Source: Berberis thunbergii
Lineage: Eukaryota > Streptophyta > Magnoliopsida > Ranunculales > Berberidaceae
Length of the DNA stretch: 64,000 nucleotides
Assembly (NCBI GenBank): GCA_003290165.1
Contig: QNQO01000533.1
Location: forward strand, 434,001-498,000
Direction of reading: 5' to 3'
Shown here: one piece after another, positions 12,152 through 23,163 of the stretch
Numbering within the stretch: position 1 is the first letter of the stretch
Layout: the number at the start of each line of letters is the position of its first letter
Position numbers and translations under genes: made by a program
Notes under the pieces: model-generated
Database searches by the model: none
What the model was told of the DNA's origin: nothing
What the model saw: only the letters and a program-made list of their open reading frames with translations

Positions 12152-13060
12152 TCAATTATTATGACGAATATAAGGGGTATGTCTCCTATCCAAACGAACC
12201 AAGTCATTTATTCTGTTTGGAAGATCTAGATGCCCAAACTCACGACTCGAACCCTCCTTTTGAACTCTATCCGCTAGTGCGTCCACCACCGCATTAGCTT
12301 CCCTGAAAATATGAACACATCCAACTACCAGTGCCTCAAACATCTTATGCGTTGTCCACATATCTAGAAACCTGAAAGGTGTAAAACCTTCTCTAGACTG
12401 AACAAACATTGACTCCAAAATAGAAGCATGATTAGAAAAGGAGCGCTGCAAGTGCTCAACCTTTGTATTCAGCATCTGTGAAAGCCATATTGCATTTACA
12501 AGAACTCTATCCAGCCTTGCTCATATACGCTCACTCCCACGCCTATTATTGCACAATGTAAACCTAGGCCAGAAAACCCACAATCATGCAGCCCACAGTA
12601 TTCAATACATTATGAGAAATTGGCCATGTTGATCATGGTCGGATCATTGACCCCCTAATTTTTCTTGCTCATTGACAATTGAATTAAAATCCCCGCCAAC
12701 CATCCAAGGGATATCACAGGTCATAGCAAAATTTTTCAAATCCGCCCAAACTCATCTCCTCAATTCCATAGAACATTTAGCATAAACAAAAAAAATCATA
12801 AAATTTTGAAAACTAGAATTAGTTACCTTACAGTGAATTACTTGATTCGACAAATCCACCATTGAGACCTTAAAATCCACTGCCCAAAAGACCCAGATCT
12901 TTCCACCAACTACTTCATTCGACTAATAACCTGATAATCTTGTCTTATTACCAATTTTTGAATGTCTACCTGCCTCTATCGGTTCCTCTATCATAATAAT
13001 CCGAACATTAAACTCTGCAACCATTCTTTTTAATCGACTTCTCGTGGCTCTATTCCCTAT
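12152..13060 (-). pseudogene. Endonuclease fused to RNase H tail by internal deletion (LINE copy C)
   Basis: The region 13,060-12,480 carries broken endonuclease sequence. The open stretch 12,475-12,152 then starts with the endonuclease end (MLNTKVEHLQRSFSNHASIL, then FRFLDMWTTHKMFEAL). Without a stop it passes into the final helix of a LINE RNase H domain (VHIFREANAVVDALADRV). In an intact L1 these two pieces are separated by more than 2 kb of RT and zinc-binding sequence, so the junction near 12,335-12,345 marks a large in-frame deletion. No catalytic RT survives. Whether the deletion arose during retrotransposition or later cannot be told. Confidence 0.75.
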
Positions 13061-13069
13061 GCGACTAAC

Positions 13070-13935
13070 CTAGGGAGACAAGCCACCCTCCCTGGTCACG
13101 TCACGAAATCCCCGGAGAATCACCAGTTTGACTTTCTTCTTCTTTTTACTATTACGCGTTCCATCTAAACTCGCACCTAACACGACGTCCCTAATTAACA
13201 TTGCTTGAGGACCCAATTCTGAATCAAACCCTGTCTCATCACTATCTTCACTAGCTTTTTCCAAGGTGATTATGTTAATTTTCTTCTTCTTTAATCTACG
13301 CCCTTATTTGATCAAGCTTATTGCTTTGTCAAGAATCTCACCCATATTCAATGTCTCCTCCGATTCCAAATTCGTGTTTGACATCTCCCGTTTCCCTTCA
13401 TTGACTATTCTATTGCCAGACATTAGCCCCTGTTTCAAAGAAGTTTCTATCACAAACACCTTGTTAGCCCATTCCAAGCGCCCCTCCTTGTTTTCCTGGA
13501 CGTTGCTCCTCTCCACAGGTTCCGATAGATCATCATCTTCTTTCACTTTGTTTGTCGTCCCGCCAACTTTTCGATTATTTTATTGCTACCTCCAGCAAGA
13601 ACGATAGGATTCTGCTCCAACACATGAACACTCTTAACTTCATCGTTACTACTCATCCCTGCCCCATTATCAATCCTGATATTTTCCTTAAACTAAACGT
13701 CTTCAGCCACATCGATCGCTATCAATTTGGGCAAGGGAAACGAACTTGCAGACTATGTTTTCTTTGAAGAAACAATCCCTTCTTTATGAAACAAGTTGTG
13801 TTTTCTTTGAAGAAACAGAGTATGTTTTTTAATTTGACTCTATTTTCTTTGAGGAAACAGTTTTTTTAATTTGACTCCGAAGCTAGTTTCATGGCTTTCT
13901 CGAACTCACTGAGAGTATATCTAGCTTCTTCAAAC
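13070..13935 (-). pseudogene. ORF1 middle/carboxyl part of LINE copy C
   Basis: Charged ORF1 tail like that of copy B, e.g. NTNLESEETLNMGEILDKAI (13,304-13,360), paralogous to NKNMGELVDKAISL of copy B. It stops at 13,935, within ARYTLSEFEKAMKL, which corresponds to VGYTFSEIERAIWA of copy B. The preceding residues lie across the LTR-bounded insertion, at 17,508 and above. Confidence 0.7.
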
Positions 13936-14066
13936 TGTTGGGATTGAGTTGACTTGAATAATCCCACATCAAGTAAAGTGGAGTCATCACAAAGATTTAT
14001 AAAGAGACGATCCACTCCCTAATAGCAACGAGGCCTTTTAAGATAAAAACCCCACACCCGTGGCCC
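13936..14066 (-). repeat. Truncated LTR (3' LTR in element orientation)
   Basis: 131 bp matching the first part of the 17,275-17,502 LTR, including CCCACATCAAGTAAnGTGGAG and CACTCCCTAATAGCAACGAG. After GTGGCCC the match ends abruptly. Confidence 0.75.
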
Positions 14067-14069
14067 TAT

Positions 14070-16756
14070 CTATAGCAATAGAAACATTTAGTAGTGAGAA
14101 TCCGGGGGATTATTCAATAACAATAGAAACATTTAGCAAATCATTTTTATTTGAATTTGATTCATCTTTTAACGGATTGATCACTTAGACGATACCATAT
14201 GCATCACCGGATACTCCTAACTATATGAGTAACAAAAGCCACTCTTGGGCTATCAATGCGCATAAAGTCACGTCACATTTTTACGAAAAAATATCAAAGC
14301 TTATCTTAGGCATAAAAATTCACCTCATTTCCACAAGACTAACCCGAAGGTTATTTTAGTTTCTCTATAAGAAATAGGCGCCCCACCTCTGCAAGACGAC
14401 CCACAGGTTATTTAGTTTCTCTAGTAAAGGGGGGAAGTAATAAACAAAAAGAGATGTGGTAATTCTAAGTGATACAATTCCAGGTGATTAAAGTTTTCCG
14501 GAATCTAAAATTTATCAATATCATTTAATTTTTATATCTTAGAGTTCCTCCACAATGACATTTTGTCATTCATCAGTAAATCAACCCATTCTTTTAGGAC
14601 ATACCACATACTCACAATTTAGTAATCATATGGACATGTCAAACGAGATATAAAATACATTCATGCTTACCACCATCCTTGTAATTCTAAAGAAATCACC
14701 CTTACATGGCAACTGCTTCATTAAAATCAATATCCACAATACAACTTACATGATCACTATAGCATTTAAATGAGTATCCACAAAGCATAAGGCAACTTGC
14801 ATGACATGGGTATCCATAAAGCATAAAACAACCTAGAAGCAAGTGACTACTGTAGCATTGCTACCTATTTCATCGTATCCTGTTACATTATGGGACCATT
14901 TGACCCAACCAAGATTGTACTATTGTAGTACCATCATGTGGTAAAAACCTTAGGGTAATCAGCTTATACGAACATCCATTTATTCGCAAAGAAAATATGT
15001 TAGAAATCCACTAGGATCAAAAGGAAATTTTCATGATCTAGGATATCCTAATAACCCAAGTAAAGAGCTAGATTTAATTGAAGTTCATCCTCAATCCAAA
15101 AACTCTACTAGCACAATAACCATTCAACCTGAATCCTCCAATTTTCCAAACGTCAATTACAATCAAAGCTTGAGGCAATATTGAACTCTCCCAAAACATA
15201 ACAAATTCCAAATTTGTTATCCAATCCATATCCAGTTCTCCTCATTCATAATAGAAACATTAACACCCATTCACCACTAAATTAAAATAGAACTAAAACT
15301 CATACAAAATTTATGAACCACACAAGGAATTGAAGTAAGCGAAAATATACAAAATGCGAAGATGACTCATTGGTTTGGCATGCACTACCAACAAACCCTG
15401 TAATAAGCCTTGTAATCACCCTGCAATCAACCTCGTGAACAGCCTGCAACCGCTCCTTAAGAGCCCGATAACAGCCCATGAAACCCCTCTAACAGCCCTT
15501 GACAACACACTCTGGATCAAACTCTGAATCAACCTCGATTCAAACCATAAACGCACCTAAATCAGACTCTGAATCAGCCCATAAACGCACCTGGATCAGA
15601 CTCTGAATCAACCTCAATTCAAACCATAAACGCACCTGAATCATACTCTGAATCAGCCCATAAACGCACTTGGATCAGATTCTCAATCAACCTCGATTCA
15701 AAAACGCACCTGAATCAGACTCTGAATCAACTAGAATCAGACCTGAATCACCTCGATTCAGACCCTGAATCAACTCCGATTCCGAGCCTGAAATAACTTC
15801 AATTCAGACCCTGAATCAACTTCAATTCAGACCCGGTCATACAACTAAAAAGTTAGGAGTGCAACGATCGATCATGAAACAGACTCACTCATTTTACACA
15901 AGCCAACCCAAAAGTTGTGACTTAGCAATCGGCGGGAGTCAACCTCAAAGCAGGCCCTTGTGAACATCATAAAACTTCATAGTAATGGTGACGATTTAAT
16001 TTCCTTGAAATAAAGAGTTTTTCATCTCGGCACTAATGACTAATCTTAGAAATGTACTTAAATAACTATTTGTGTACTGCATTTACGGATACATGATTGT
16101 ACAATCATCTTCCATCCATCTAGATGGGTCCTTTTTATACATTGTGTTCTTCATATTGACAAATAGCTCTTAATAGGGCCATGAAAAACATTGAATGGTT
16201 CTTGAGCCTTGACAGAGCCATTACAACCACAATGAAAAAAAAACTCCTCATGAGTCAGTTATTTGGGACTTAACTGCTAATTGGTCGTATTATCATTCTA
16301 ATTTTGAAATACTTGTCATAACTCATAACCCCAGATACTCAATTTCCAGAAAAGCAACTAGAAACCAAAATCATCACACAAAAAAAATGGAAATAAACTC
16401 ACTAATTTCATCTCCATCGGATTACCACCCCAACATCGATCGCCAACGCCATCTCCGCCAGTGACGAGTCTGATCAAAGCTCCCTTTCTCACTGTGAATC
16501 TCTTTCTCCTTTTTTTTTTGTGAAAATCAAAGGGAAGAAAGAGGAAGGACAAAAGAAAAAGGAAGAAGGAAGAAATAGGGCATCTCTTCATAAGGTGGGT
16601 GGCTATTCACTCCTACTGAACTTCCAAGGGCACCCACCCTCTAAAATCACTAAATAAAGCCCTAAAATTTGAAATTTAAATTCACATAAATGTAACTCTA
16701 TTTTATTTAATTCAAAATAAAATAAATTAGTTTTATAAAATTTAGGTGTGTTACAT
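14070..16756 (-). mobile_element. Possible nested solo LTR of a gypsy-type element
   Basis: On the minus strand the segment starts at 16,756 with TGTAACACACCTAAATTTTA, typical of plant Ty3/gypsy LTR starts, and then looks like an LTR promoter region. It has no credible ORF. Internally it holds a simple repeat at about 15,530-15,850. The left border and target duplication were not found, so the extent is a guess. It may account for the lost half of the left LTR at 14,066. Confidence 0.35.
15530..15850. repeat. CTGAATCAG / CCTCGATTCA minisatellite
   Basis: Imperfect short repeats of GACTCTGAATCAACCTCGAT and CATAAACGCACCTGAATCAG, at least eight partial copies with variable spacing. Non-coding. 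Confidence 0.7.
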
Positions 16757-16861
16757 TATACGAACGTTAAATGGAATCTCGTCCCAAGATTCGGAAGGTA
16801 AGAAAAAAACGAATTTTGAAAAATACAACTTGCCAAACAAAAGAAGATTTTAAAATACAAA

Positions 16862-16941
16862 TTTCAATTGAATTTTATGAACATAAATACTTATTGTCAT
16901 TGGAAAAATAGGGGTGTTATGTTCATAAAATTCAATTGAAA
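16862..16941. repeat. 25-bp perfect inverted repeat
   Basis: The arm TTTCAATTGAATTTTATGAA plus CATAA (16,862-16,886) is repeated exactly in inverted orientation at 16,917-16,941, with a 30-bp spacer containing TAGGGGTGTTA. It could form a strong stem. Confidence 0.85.
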
Positions 16942-17274
16942 TTCAGAGCCAGGTTCGGCAAGGACTTGGCAAGTGGTGCAAGGCGACACATTATTCCGGG
17001 GATCAGACGCGAGGTAGCAAGCCAGGTCGCATGTGCGCGGTCCGCCAGATGATCCTTGCCAAGAAAATGTATCCTACAAGTCCGATCGAGGTGAAGTTAG
17101 TGCGGTGGTTGCAACTAAGGTGGAGCCAACAACGCCAGGATAGCAGCCTGTACACCGAGTGCTACCCACAAGATCGTGATCGCACATGAGACTCGAGGAG
17201 GAGGTATACTTCGAGATGTTGCAGATCGGTAGATGGATGTAGGACGTGCGACGATTCGCGCCAAATGTAGAGAT

Positions 17275-17502
17275 TGTTGGGATGGGGTTGGCTTGAATAG
17301 TCCCACATCAAGTAAGGTGGAGTCGTCACTAAGGTTTATAAAGAGATGATCCACTCCCTAATAGCAACGAGACCTTTTAAGATAAAAACCCCACACACGT
17401 GGCCCGGATGGTAGGCCTAAGACAACGGGTGTTTAAGTTGTGTACAATATCGTTGTTATGTATAGTGGACCCAGGTGTGCGCATGCGCTTGGCGCGCCAA
17501 CA
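17275..17502 (-). repeat. Complete LTR (5' LTR in element orientation)
   Basis: 228 bp, TGTTGGGATGGGG ... GGCGCGCCAACA, ending at the CAAAC duplication. Its outer half matches the truncated copy at 13,936-14,066. Confidence 0.75.
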
Positions 17503-17795
17503 CAAACCTCTCTCTATCATTCTTTGGCTCCTTATTATCAATAACGTCATTAGAAACAATTTGGATTGCTTGATCTTCCTGTACAATATGTGCCGAAATA
17601 GTTTCCTCCTTCGTCGGTGCATCAACCAGTTCCTCGTACTTGTTTGCAAAACTAATATTCAAAGCTTCCTCTTTTTCCGATTTCTTTCCTCTTCTTCTCG
17701 AATCTTTATCCCTTGACTATATTTCGCCTCGCTTGTTCCGATATCCTCTTTTGAATCCTTCCCTTTTTAACAACTGGGACGTAAACCCGTTTCAC
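17503..17795 (-). pseudogene. ORF1 segment of LINE copy C between two insertions
   Basis: Reads LNISFANKYEELVDAPTKEE and ends KEPKNDRERF next to the LTR. This parallels LNITNKFATLVDDPTDED and KNIEKDREGL of copy B. Its other end (KRVYVPVVKKG, matching SKYMCQLGKI of copy B) abuts the CACTA terminus at 17,796. A fragment of ORF1 only. Confidence 0.7.
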
Positions 17796-17816
17796 CACTA
17801 CACAAAAAATACCCAT

Positions 17817-18207
17817 TAGCAACGGTTTTAAACCGTGGGGGTAATCCATTGTCACGGCTTAGAGTCGTGGGCTGTAGAGGCGTCGCTAAATCCCCGGTAA
17901 CGGCTACAAACCGTGGCTAAAATGTTAGCAACGGTTTTATGCTCGAGGACGGTTGATGATTTAGCCACGGTTATAAACCGTTGAAAACATGTTAGCCACG
18001 GTTTTAAGCTGTGGCCAGGAATAGCCACGGCTTAGAACCGTGGCTAGGAGACCGTGGCAACTCCTAGCCACGGTTCTAAGCCATTGCAAAATCTTTAGCC
18101 ACGGTTGTAAGCCGTGGCCAGTCCTAGCCACGGTTATAAGCCGTGGCAAATCATGGCCACGGTTCTGAGCCGTTGCAATAATTAGCCACGGTTTTAAGCC
18201 GTTGCAA
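17817..18207. repeat. CACTA-1 left subterminal repeats
   Basis: More than a dozen copies of the motif AGCCACGGTTnTAAnCCGTGG in both orientations. Many copies are self-complementary (ACGGTTTTAAACCGT). In CACTA families such subterminal motifs bind the element-encoded protein; that role is inferred by analogy. A poly-T run follows at 18,208-18,226. Confidence 0.9.
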
Positions 18208-18553
18208 TTTTTTTTTTTTTTTTTTTGCTATCAAATGACTTTTGATTACATCTTATAGGTAAGTATAATTCAGCACGTGCATCAAGTAAATAGAATTTAA
18301 TATGACTTTTAATTAAATTTAAAAATAGCATTTACAACCTCTGATCAGCAAATTCCAGCAATTGCTTTCAAGCAATTCATTACAGCAGAAATTTAGATCA
18401 TTCACACCATTATGGGAAATTTAGATCATTTACAACCTCTCATGGATGCTTACACCCCTGTTCCTTCTACATGGAATTGATGGTCTTTTGATCCATCCAA
18501 CACCACCATTATGGGAGCACAGATAAGACCACAATGGATGATGGAGTAGTTAC

Positions 18554-18847
18554 CCTTGTATCATTAGATGTACTTGGATGGTGGATAGTCCATGTAGCAG
18601 GAAGCCGCGCCTTGATGAAATCCAAAATCGAATCAACTTCGCCAGGTAGCACGTCATGGGTGAACTCATTTACTGCACTCTGAACCAACTGCTCTAAGTG
18701 AGAAGATAAATCTGAAGAAGAGGACATAGTTCTTGAATAAGGATCCGACTATTCATTTCTAGTAATTAAAAGACGTTGCGTGTCCGACGATTGGGCTTGT
18801 TCCCACAACAGAGGGCCTCTCTCCACAAAACTTGCAAGTCGAGATTT
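18554..18847 (-). pseudogene. PRT6-like exon fragment 4 in CACTA-1
   Basis: Exon-like block starting after an AG acceptor: KSRLASFVERGPLLWEQAQS, an in-frame TAG, then LEQLVQSAVNEFTHDV and VDSILDFIKARLPATW, ending before GTAACT. This follows directly on the previous block (SFLVFLQ), giving the order FLQ-KSRL seen in PRT6-type N-recognin E3 ligases as I know them. The stop codon near 18,750 shows it is non-functional. The identification is by eye. Confidence 0.65.
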
Positions 18848-18990
18848 CTTGTTCCAAAACCAATGACAATGTATTAGCATTGAAAACACAAATGCATATT
18901 TCATAATCTAAAATATTGCACTAAGAATTTAACCTATAAACATAAGCACCAATCAAAGACTTGGAGAGCATTAATACAAAACAGTTCTCA

Positions 18991-19180
18991 TCTGGAGAAA
19001 AACTAGAAATGAGATGGGATGTTTAGAATCTGGATCATGGCAAAAAGAACAAACTGGCACTGAGACCTCTTCAACATGCTTAGCACTAGCCAAGTCTTGC
19101 TCCAAAGTTGAAGTCTCCACCTCATTTGACGAGGATTCAAGGCTTTCTATGAACTTGGATTGTGCAGCTCGCATTTTCTC
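18991..19180 (-). pseudogene. PRT6-like exon fragment 3 in CACTA-1
   Basis: Begins after a TTTTGCATGCAG acceptor with EKMRAAQSKFIESLESSSN and contains VPVCSFCHDPDSKHPISFLV. This is the Cys/His-containing stretch of PRT6-like ubiquitin ligases, which recognise destabilising N-termini. The expected donor after CTCCAG reads ATGAGA instead of GTGAGA, so it would no longer splice correctly. Confidence 0.75.
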
Positions 19181-19480
19181 CTGCATGCAAAACTGACTAA
19201 GCTTGGGATATAGAAAGTCAATCAAGTAGTGCATGCACTCAAACACACAAGATACAAAAGACAGATTAATATTCAGTAGACCATCCATATGCACCATGCA
19301 CTAACAAGAGGTTTGTTAATTAGTCAATTTCATTAGAGGATTATGGAATCTCAACAAAATCTAAGCTCTTAACTACTTGAAGTAAATTAAAACCATAAAA
19401 ACAAAATTAAAACCTAACAACACCTATCAGAGCAGAACTTGCTTCAGTACATAATGAAAATAGAAAATAGAGTAGCATAT

Positions 19481-19673
19481 CTGAAGCTGATCATTATTAG
19501 CAAGGTCAGGAGGAAGAGACTTCACCAAATGACTATGAGTAGCATCTCCAATTGCTAGCTTATAGACCAATTCTCTTCGTACACTTTTAGCAGTTGAAAG
19601 CCCACAGAAACGCCATTCTTTGACTATTTGTATGATGAGAGTGAGCATCTCCTGCACTAGAAGTGGTTCATAT
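19481..19673 (-). pseudogene. PRT6-like exon fragment 2 in CACTA-1
   Basis: Acceptor TTTGCATTCCAG, then YEPLLVQEMLTLIIQIVKEW, RFCGLSTAKSVRRELVYKLA and IGDATHSHLVKSLPPDLAN. This block is characteristic of plant PRT6. The arginine codon at its start is completed across the intron from the upstream fragment (NISR). The donor after CTTCAG reads ATATGC rather than GTATGC. Confidence 0.8.
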
Positions 19674-19991
19674 CTGGAATGCAAAATCAGTTCCTATATG
19701 TTAAAAATAAACTTTAAGTGTAAGTGTCACAAGTGAAACGATCATAAATCTATTCTACATAAAATGAAAAACACACAACTCCCTTTACAAATCATAATTG
19801 GAAATAGCAGAATACCAAATAGAAAAGTCGGTTTCAGGAAGAAAATTTTGCGGATCACATAGTGCCAACACCAAAACATGGTTGTCTTTCCTCGTAAACG
19901 TACCAGCAAGAAAACTATGACATGGCAAATGAAATTAGCTTGGTTCACGCTTGTTAATGTTTAAAAAGTTGAGGGAAATTTTCTTCTTTAC

Positions 19992-20041
19992 CTTGAAATG
20001 TTTGTTTCCTCGAGTGAGTCAGGAAGCATATCAGATCTGCT
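19992..20041 (-). pseudogene. PRT6-like exon fragment 1 in CACTA-1
   Basis: A short exon with intact splice sites (CAG acceptor, CAAG/GTAAAG donor) encoding SDMLPDSLEETNIS. Its phase joins exactly to the next fragment. Together the four fragments encode about 240 of the roughly 2,000 residues of PRT6. Confidence 0.6.
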
Positions 20042-21045
20042 GAAGTACAATATTTTATTGATAACAGAAAGGGCGCCATAACAAACATTCAAGTTTACAC
20101 CAGAACTAACTACCTATCATTGAAATGGGTAAGGGTATTATAATAAACAAAATAATAATAAATAACATTAACATACAAAATCCAACTATAAAAGAGCAAA
20201 CCTGGACTAAGACAGGAAGAATGCCCATGCCAAACTTAAAGCACAAAATGAAGTCAGCCCAAGCAGTCAGCTCCCAGCAACCTGGACAGCACCAACGCAA
20301 GCTCTGTTTCGCAGCAGCGTGCAGAAAAACCCGTAAGCCTCCCATCAGACCTCAACCACAACTCAAAACCGGTGTGCTAACCGCGCACGCTGAAGCCCGC
20401 TGTGGCCAGAAACAGCACGTACAGCAGACACGCTGAATCGCACTCTGACTGGATCAACATCGCACTCTGTCTGCAATGCAGAGCACGCTGAAACTGCAGC
20501 GCACCCTGCCTGGGACGCGCTCTGTGCTATAGTGTTCGGATCATCCCTTCCCTTTCAGTTACCGCCGGATTATCTCCAGTGTTTACTGATAAAGGAGGGA
20601 GTAGCAAATTGAGGAGCCTCAAAACTCCATCTATCTGCAGAAAAAAAAAGTTTTAATCTCCATGTTACTATCTGATAAAATTTAAAGTGACCTTTTGTTG
20701 AAACTTTGAAAAAACTGAAACAAAATCACATCTAACGATTTGCAAATGAAATTTTTTTAATACAAATGTTAGTTTGGACCTAACAGGAGAAGGCGAAGTA
20801 GTCATTGTTTCTGGATATTTGTAAAAAGGAAAGCGCCACAAGATTAAAATAAATAAATAAATAAAGCGCAATTCGCTAAATATTTCTCATCATCAGTGGA
20901 AGGCAAGTAGGATCAATGCTGCAAATATTTTAACTTGGAAAACTTATTCGATTTGAGTAATGAAAGTAGATCTATAAAAACATTTTCAATCATATCAAAT
21001 TAGCACGCAAAGCATTTATAATCAAAGAAGATATACGAACACAAC

Positions 21046-21174
21046 CTTTCACTCTTTGGTCGAATGTAGCTTTATCACACATCATCAAGGCTGCAGCCTC
21101 TCCATTCAATGGGTCTGATGGATTGAGGTATAGAAGAAGTTGTGGAAGGAACACTTCAAAGACATTTACTAGAT
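21046..21174 (-). pseudogene. UBC4/5/6-type E2 exon fragment in CACTA-1
   Basis: An exon bounded by TTTCAG and AAAG/GTTGTG. It encodes [40 protein letters not shown] and VK. This is the region after the catalytic cysteine in the plant UBC4/5/6 (UBE2H-like) family of ubiquitin-conjugating enzymes. The active-site cysteine lies outside the captured piece, so no enzyme could be made. It is collinear with its neighbours on the minus strand. Confidence 0.8.
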
Positions 21175-21306
21175 CTGAAACATATAAAATCCATTGTCAG
21201 GAAGTGAACATGACCAACGAACACTTCAAGGAGCCACTTTTTACTTTAAAAACAACAACAACCAAAAAAGGAGGAAAGCTTCAAGCTTCAAGTCAAAAGC
21301 AAGTAC

Positions 21307-21593
21307 CTCGTCTAAGATATTGTCAAAAAGATGCCTCTGCAAGTAATCTGCAACAAGACGACCTGAATGTCCATCAAAAATAGCAACACAACATTCCATA
21401 GCATGACCTTGTTTCCCTTTGACCAAATGACATCCATGACTTACAAATATGGTTCCAATCTCATCATCCATACGAGTCACCACTACCTTCAGTATTTCAG
21501 GATCATTCCAAGGCCTTTTATTAGACTTAAGGCACCCTCCTTCAGCAGAGCATGTACATGCGCCACCCAAGAAATCAGGAGGTTGACTGTACA
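21307..21593 (-). pseudogene. Chimeric SEC14 / PP2C exon fragment in CACTA-1
   Basis: One open frame joins pieces of two unrelated genes. The first part, [20 protein letters not shown] then [13 protein letters not shown], matches the end of the lipid-binding domain of plant SEC14-like phosphatidylinositol-transfer proteins (DFLGG-C-C-GGC-PW-DPEI). The second part, [14 protein letters not shown] then [20 protein letters not shown], matches the start of a PP2C-type protein phosphatase catalytic domain. The family's metal-binding MED reads MEC here, while FDGH is kept. [15 protein letters not shown] linker separates them. The frame ends at a good donor (GACGAG/GTACTT). Confidence 0.75.
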
Positions 21594-21988
21594 AAGTAAG
21601 CATTTAAGTGTTTGAATTTTAAATCTTAAGAGTAGTCCACTTTCATATTAAAATCGAAGTCTAAAGCTTAAATTTTCCCAACCCATGGATACAACATATT
21701 GCTATTGAGGCCAATTGAGTATATGTTTCTTTGTTTCATTACCTCTTTTGCAATTAAGCTAAAAAACATAAACCAATTAAGCTAGAATACCCAAATGATC
21801 ATGCTCATAACAATACAAAACACAGACATGGCTAAAGAAGACTATTGAGTAAATCATGTTGATGGTTTATACATAGTATCAGACTCAAATCCATCCAATT
21901 GAAATGTTCCCTTGTACATAATAAACATTAGTTCTTAACAAAAGTCTCAAAAAATTAAAGAAGACCCTATACTCACCAAGTAGTTCTT

Positions 21989-22095
21989 CTACCGCTTCTT
22001 CAATAGCAAAGGACCAACATTATCTCCAGTGTCTTTGTTGTGCTTCACATGAGTTCCATCACATAGAGGAAACGTACCTGACCTCCAACAGCTGC
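21989..22095 (-). pseudogene. CDGSH iron-sulfur (NEET) gene fragment in CACTA-1
   Basis: The minus strand reads CWRSGTFPL in one frame, then [20 protein letters not shown] and LLKKR-stop in the next. The family motif is C-x-C ... P-x-CDG-x-H. Here the CDGTH cysteine, aspartate and histidine are kept, but two bases are missing just before the CDG codons, shifting the frame. Plant NEET proteins bind a 2Fe-2S cluster in plastids or mitochondria. Only the carboxyl end was captured. Confidence 0.75.
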
Positions 22096-22366
22096 CAAAC
22101 ACCCGAACACCCCAATTAGAATCTCACCCATATGTTTCACAATCCAATGAGGCAATGAACAAAGACAGGAAATGAGAGAATGTTGAATAGCTTACCTGTT
22201 GTTTTGAGTGGTTATCTTAGTCTTCTTCTTCTCCTCTTCAGAAATCGAGCTCGAGAAAAGAAGAAAGTGAGTTCTAGGGTTTGCTTTGCTGAAAGAAGAA
22301 AAAAATAAGAAGAAGAGATCAACAAAAAAAAATCAAACTGTTTTGCTTTGCTGAAAGAAAAAAAAA

Positions 22367-22480
22367 GTTTGAAACAGATCTGAAGATCGAAGAAGAATAA
22401 GAGATCTAAAGAAGAAGAAGGATATTACCTGGAAGGAGATCTGAACCAATTTGATGTTCTTCTTCAGCTTGATTTTCTCT
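22367..22480 (-). repeat. Direct repeat, copy 1 (exon-like module)
   Basis: About 115 bp containing AAACAGATCTGAAGA and GGAAGGAGATCTGAACCAAT, repeated at 23,435-23,550. On the minus strand it reads LKKNIKLVQISFQ followed by a GTAATATC donor-like site. Confidence 0.75.
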
Positions 22481-23163
22481 GTTGCACTTTTTTTTATTTT
22501 TTTGCATTGGAATTTCAATACTATCCTCAAAAAGTATATTTACTAAATTACATTTTTTAATAAAACTAATAACCAGTCATGAACATCATCCTCATTGTAC
22601 TCATCTTCTTTTATATATTTCACATAAATCTTACCTGAACATCATCCTCATAGTTTCATTTTACGTGGGTATTCCAACTTTTGTATCGTAAATTTTCTTT
22701 CTCCTTGCTCATAACATATTTGAATTGTATATTCTGAACATGAACAAATCTCAATATTTCGACATTACTGAAGAGTCTCTAAGGACAAAAATTAAAGCTT
22801 TCAAGCATATACATTCTAATATTAGAATAGCTAATTAAACCATCCAAGTAGCTAAACCCAGTAAATGAAGTTGTAAATTCCCAAACTACTACTCTAAATA
22901 TATTTACTTTCCAAGAAAGGAAACACCTCATATACAATATTTTAATACTGAGACTAACTAGAACCCTAAACGGATGACAACCTAATTCAATTCGAGCAAA
23001 AGTAAGGATCCTCAAATAAAAATAACTTTCCAAGACATCAAAATTTCCCAAGTTGAAAACCCACTCACAAGAATCATGATTGAAGTTGAACAACAGAAGA
23101 AAAAACTCAACTTGATTGTAATGAAATAACCGAAGATAAAACCATGAATGAAAAAGAAGCTAC

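Larger units (their letters stand above)
13936..17502 (-). mobile_element. LTR-bounded retroelement inserted in LINE copy C
   Basis: Bounded by TGTTGG ... CCAACA with an exact 5-bp duplication CAAAC (13,931-13,935 and 17,503-17,507). The right LTR is 17,275-17,502 (228 bp). The left copy matches it closely from 13,936 to about 14,066 only, so its inner 97 bp are missing. In minus orientation the base after the right LTR begins ATCTCTACATTTGGCGCG, a TTTGGCGC-type leader often seen in plant Ty3/gypsy elements. That makes the right LTR the 5' LTR. No gag-pol can be recognised; most of the interior looks like a separate LTR-like insertion. It is best described as a non-autonomous element. Confidence 0.75.

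Noticed and set aside
17817..18207. CRISPR-like array of ACGGTTTTAAACCGT repeats
   Set aside because: Eukaryotic CACTA subterminal repeats: irregular spacing, both orientations, adjacent to a CACTA terminus.
20106..20620. Possible seventh captured gene in CACTA-1 (GVLRLLNLLLPPLSVNTG near 20,600)
   Set aside because: The stretch is too short and repetitive neighbours prevent assignment; left unannotated.
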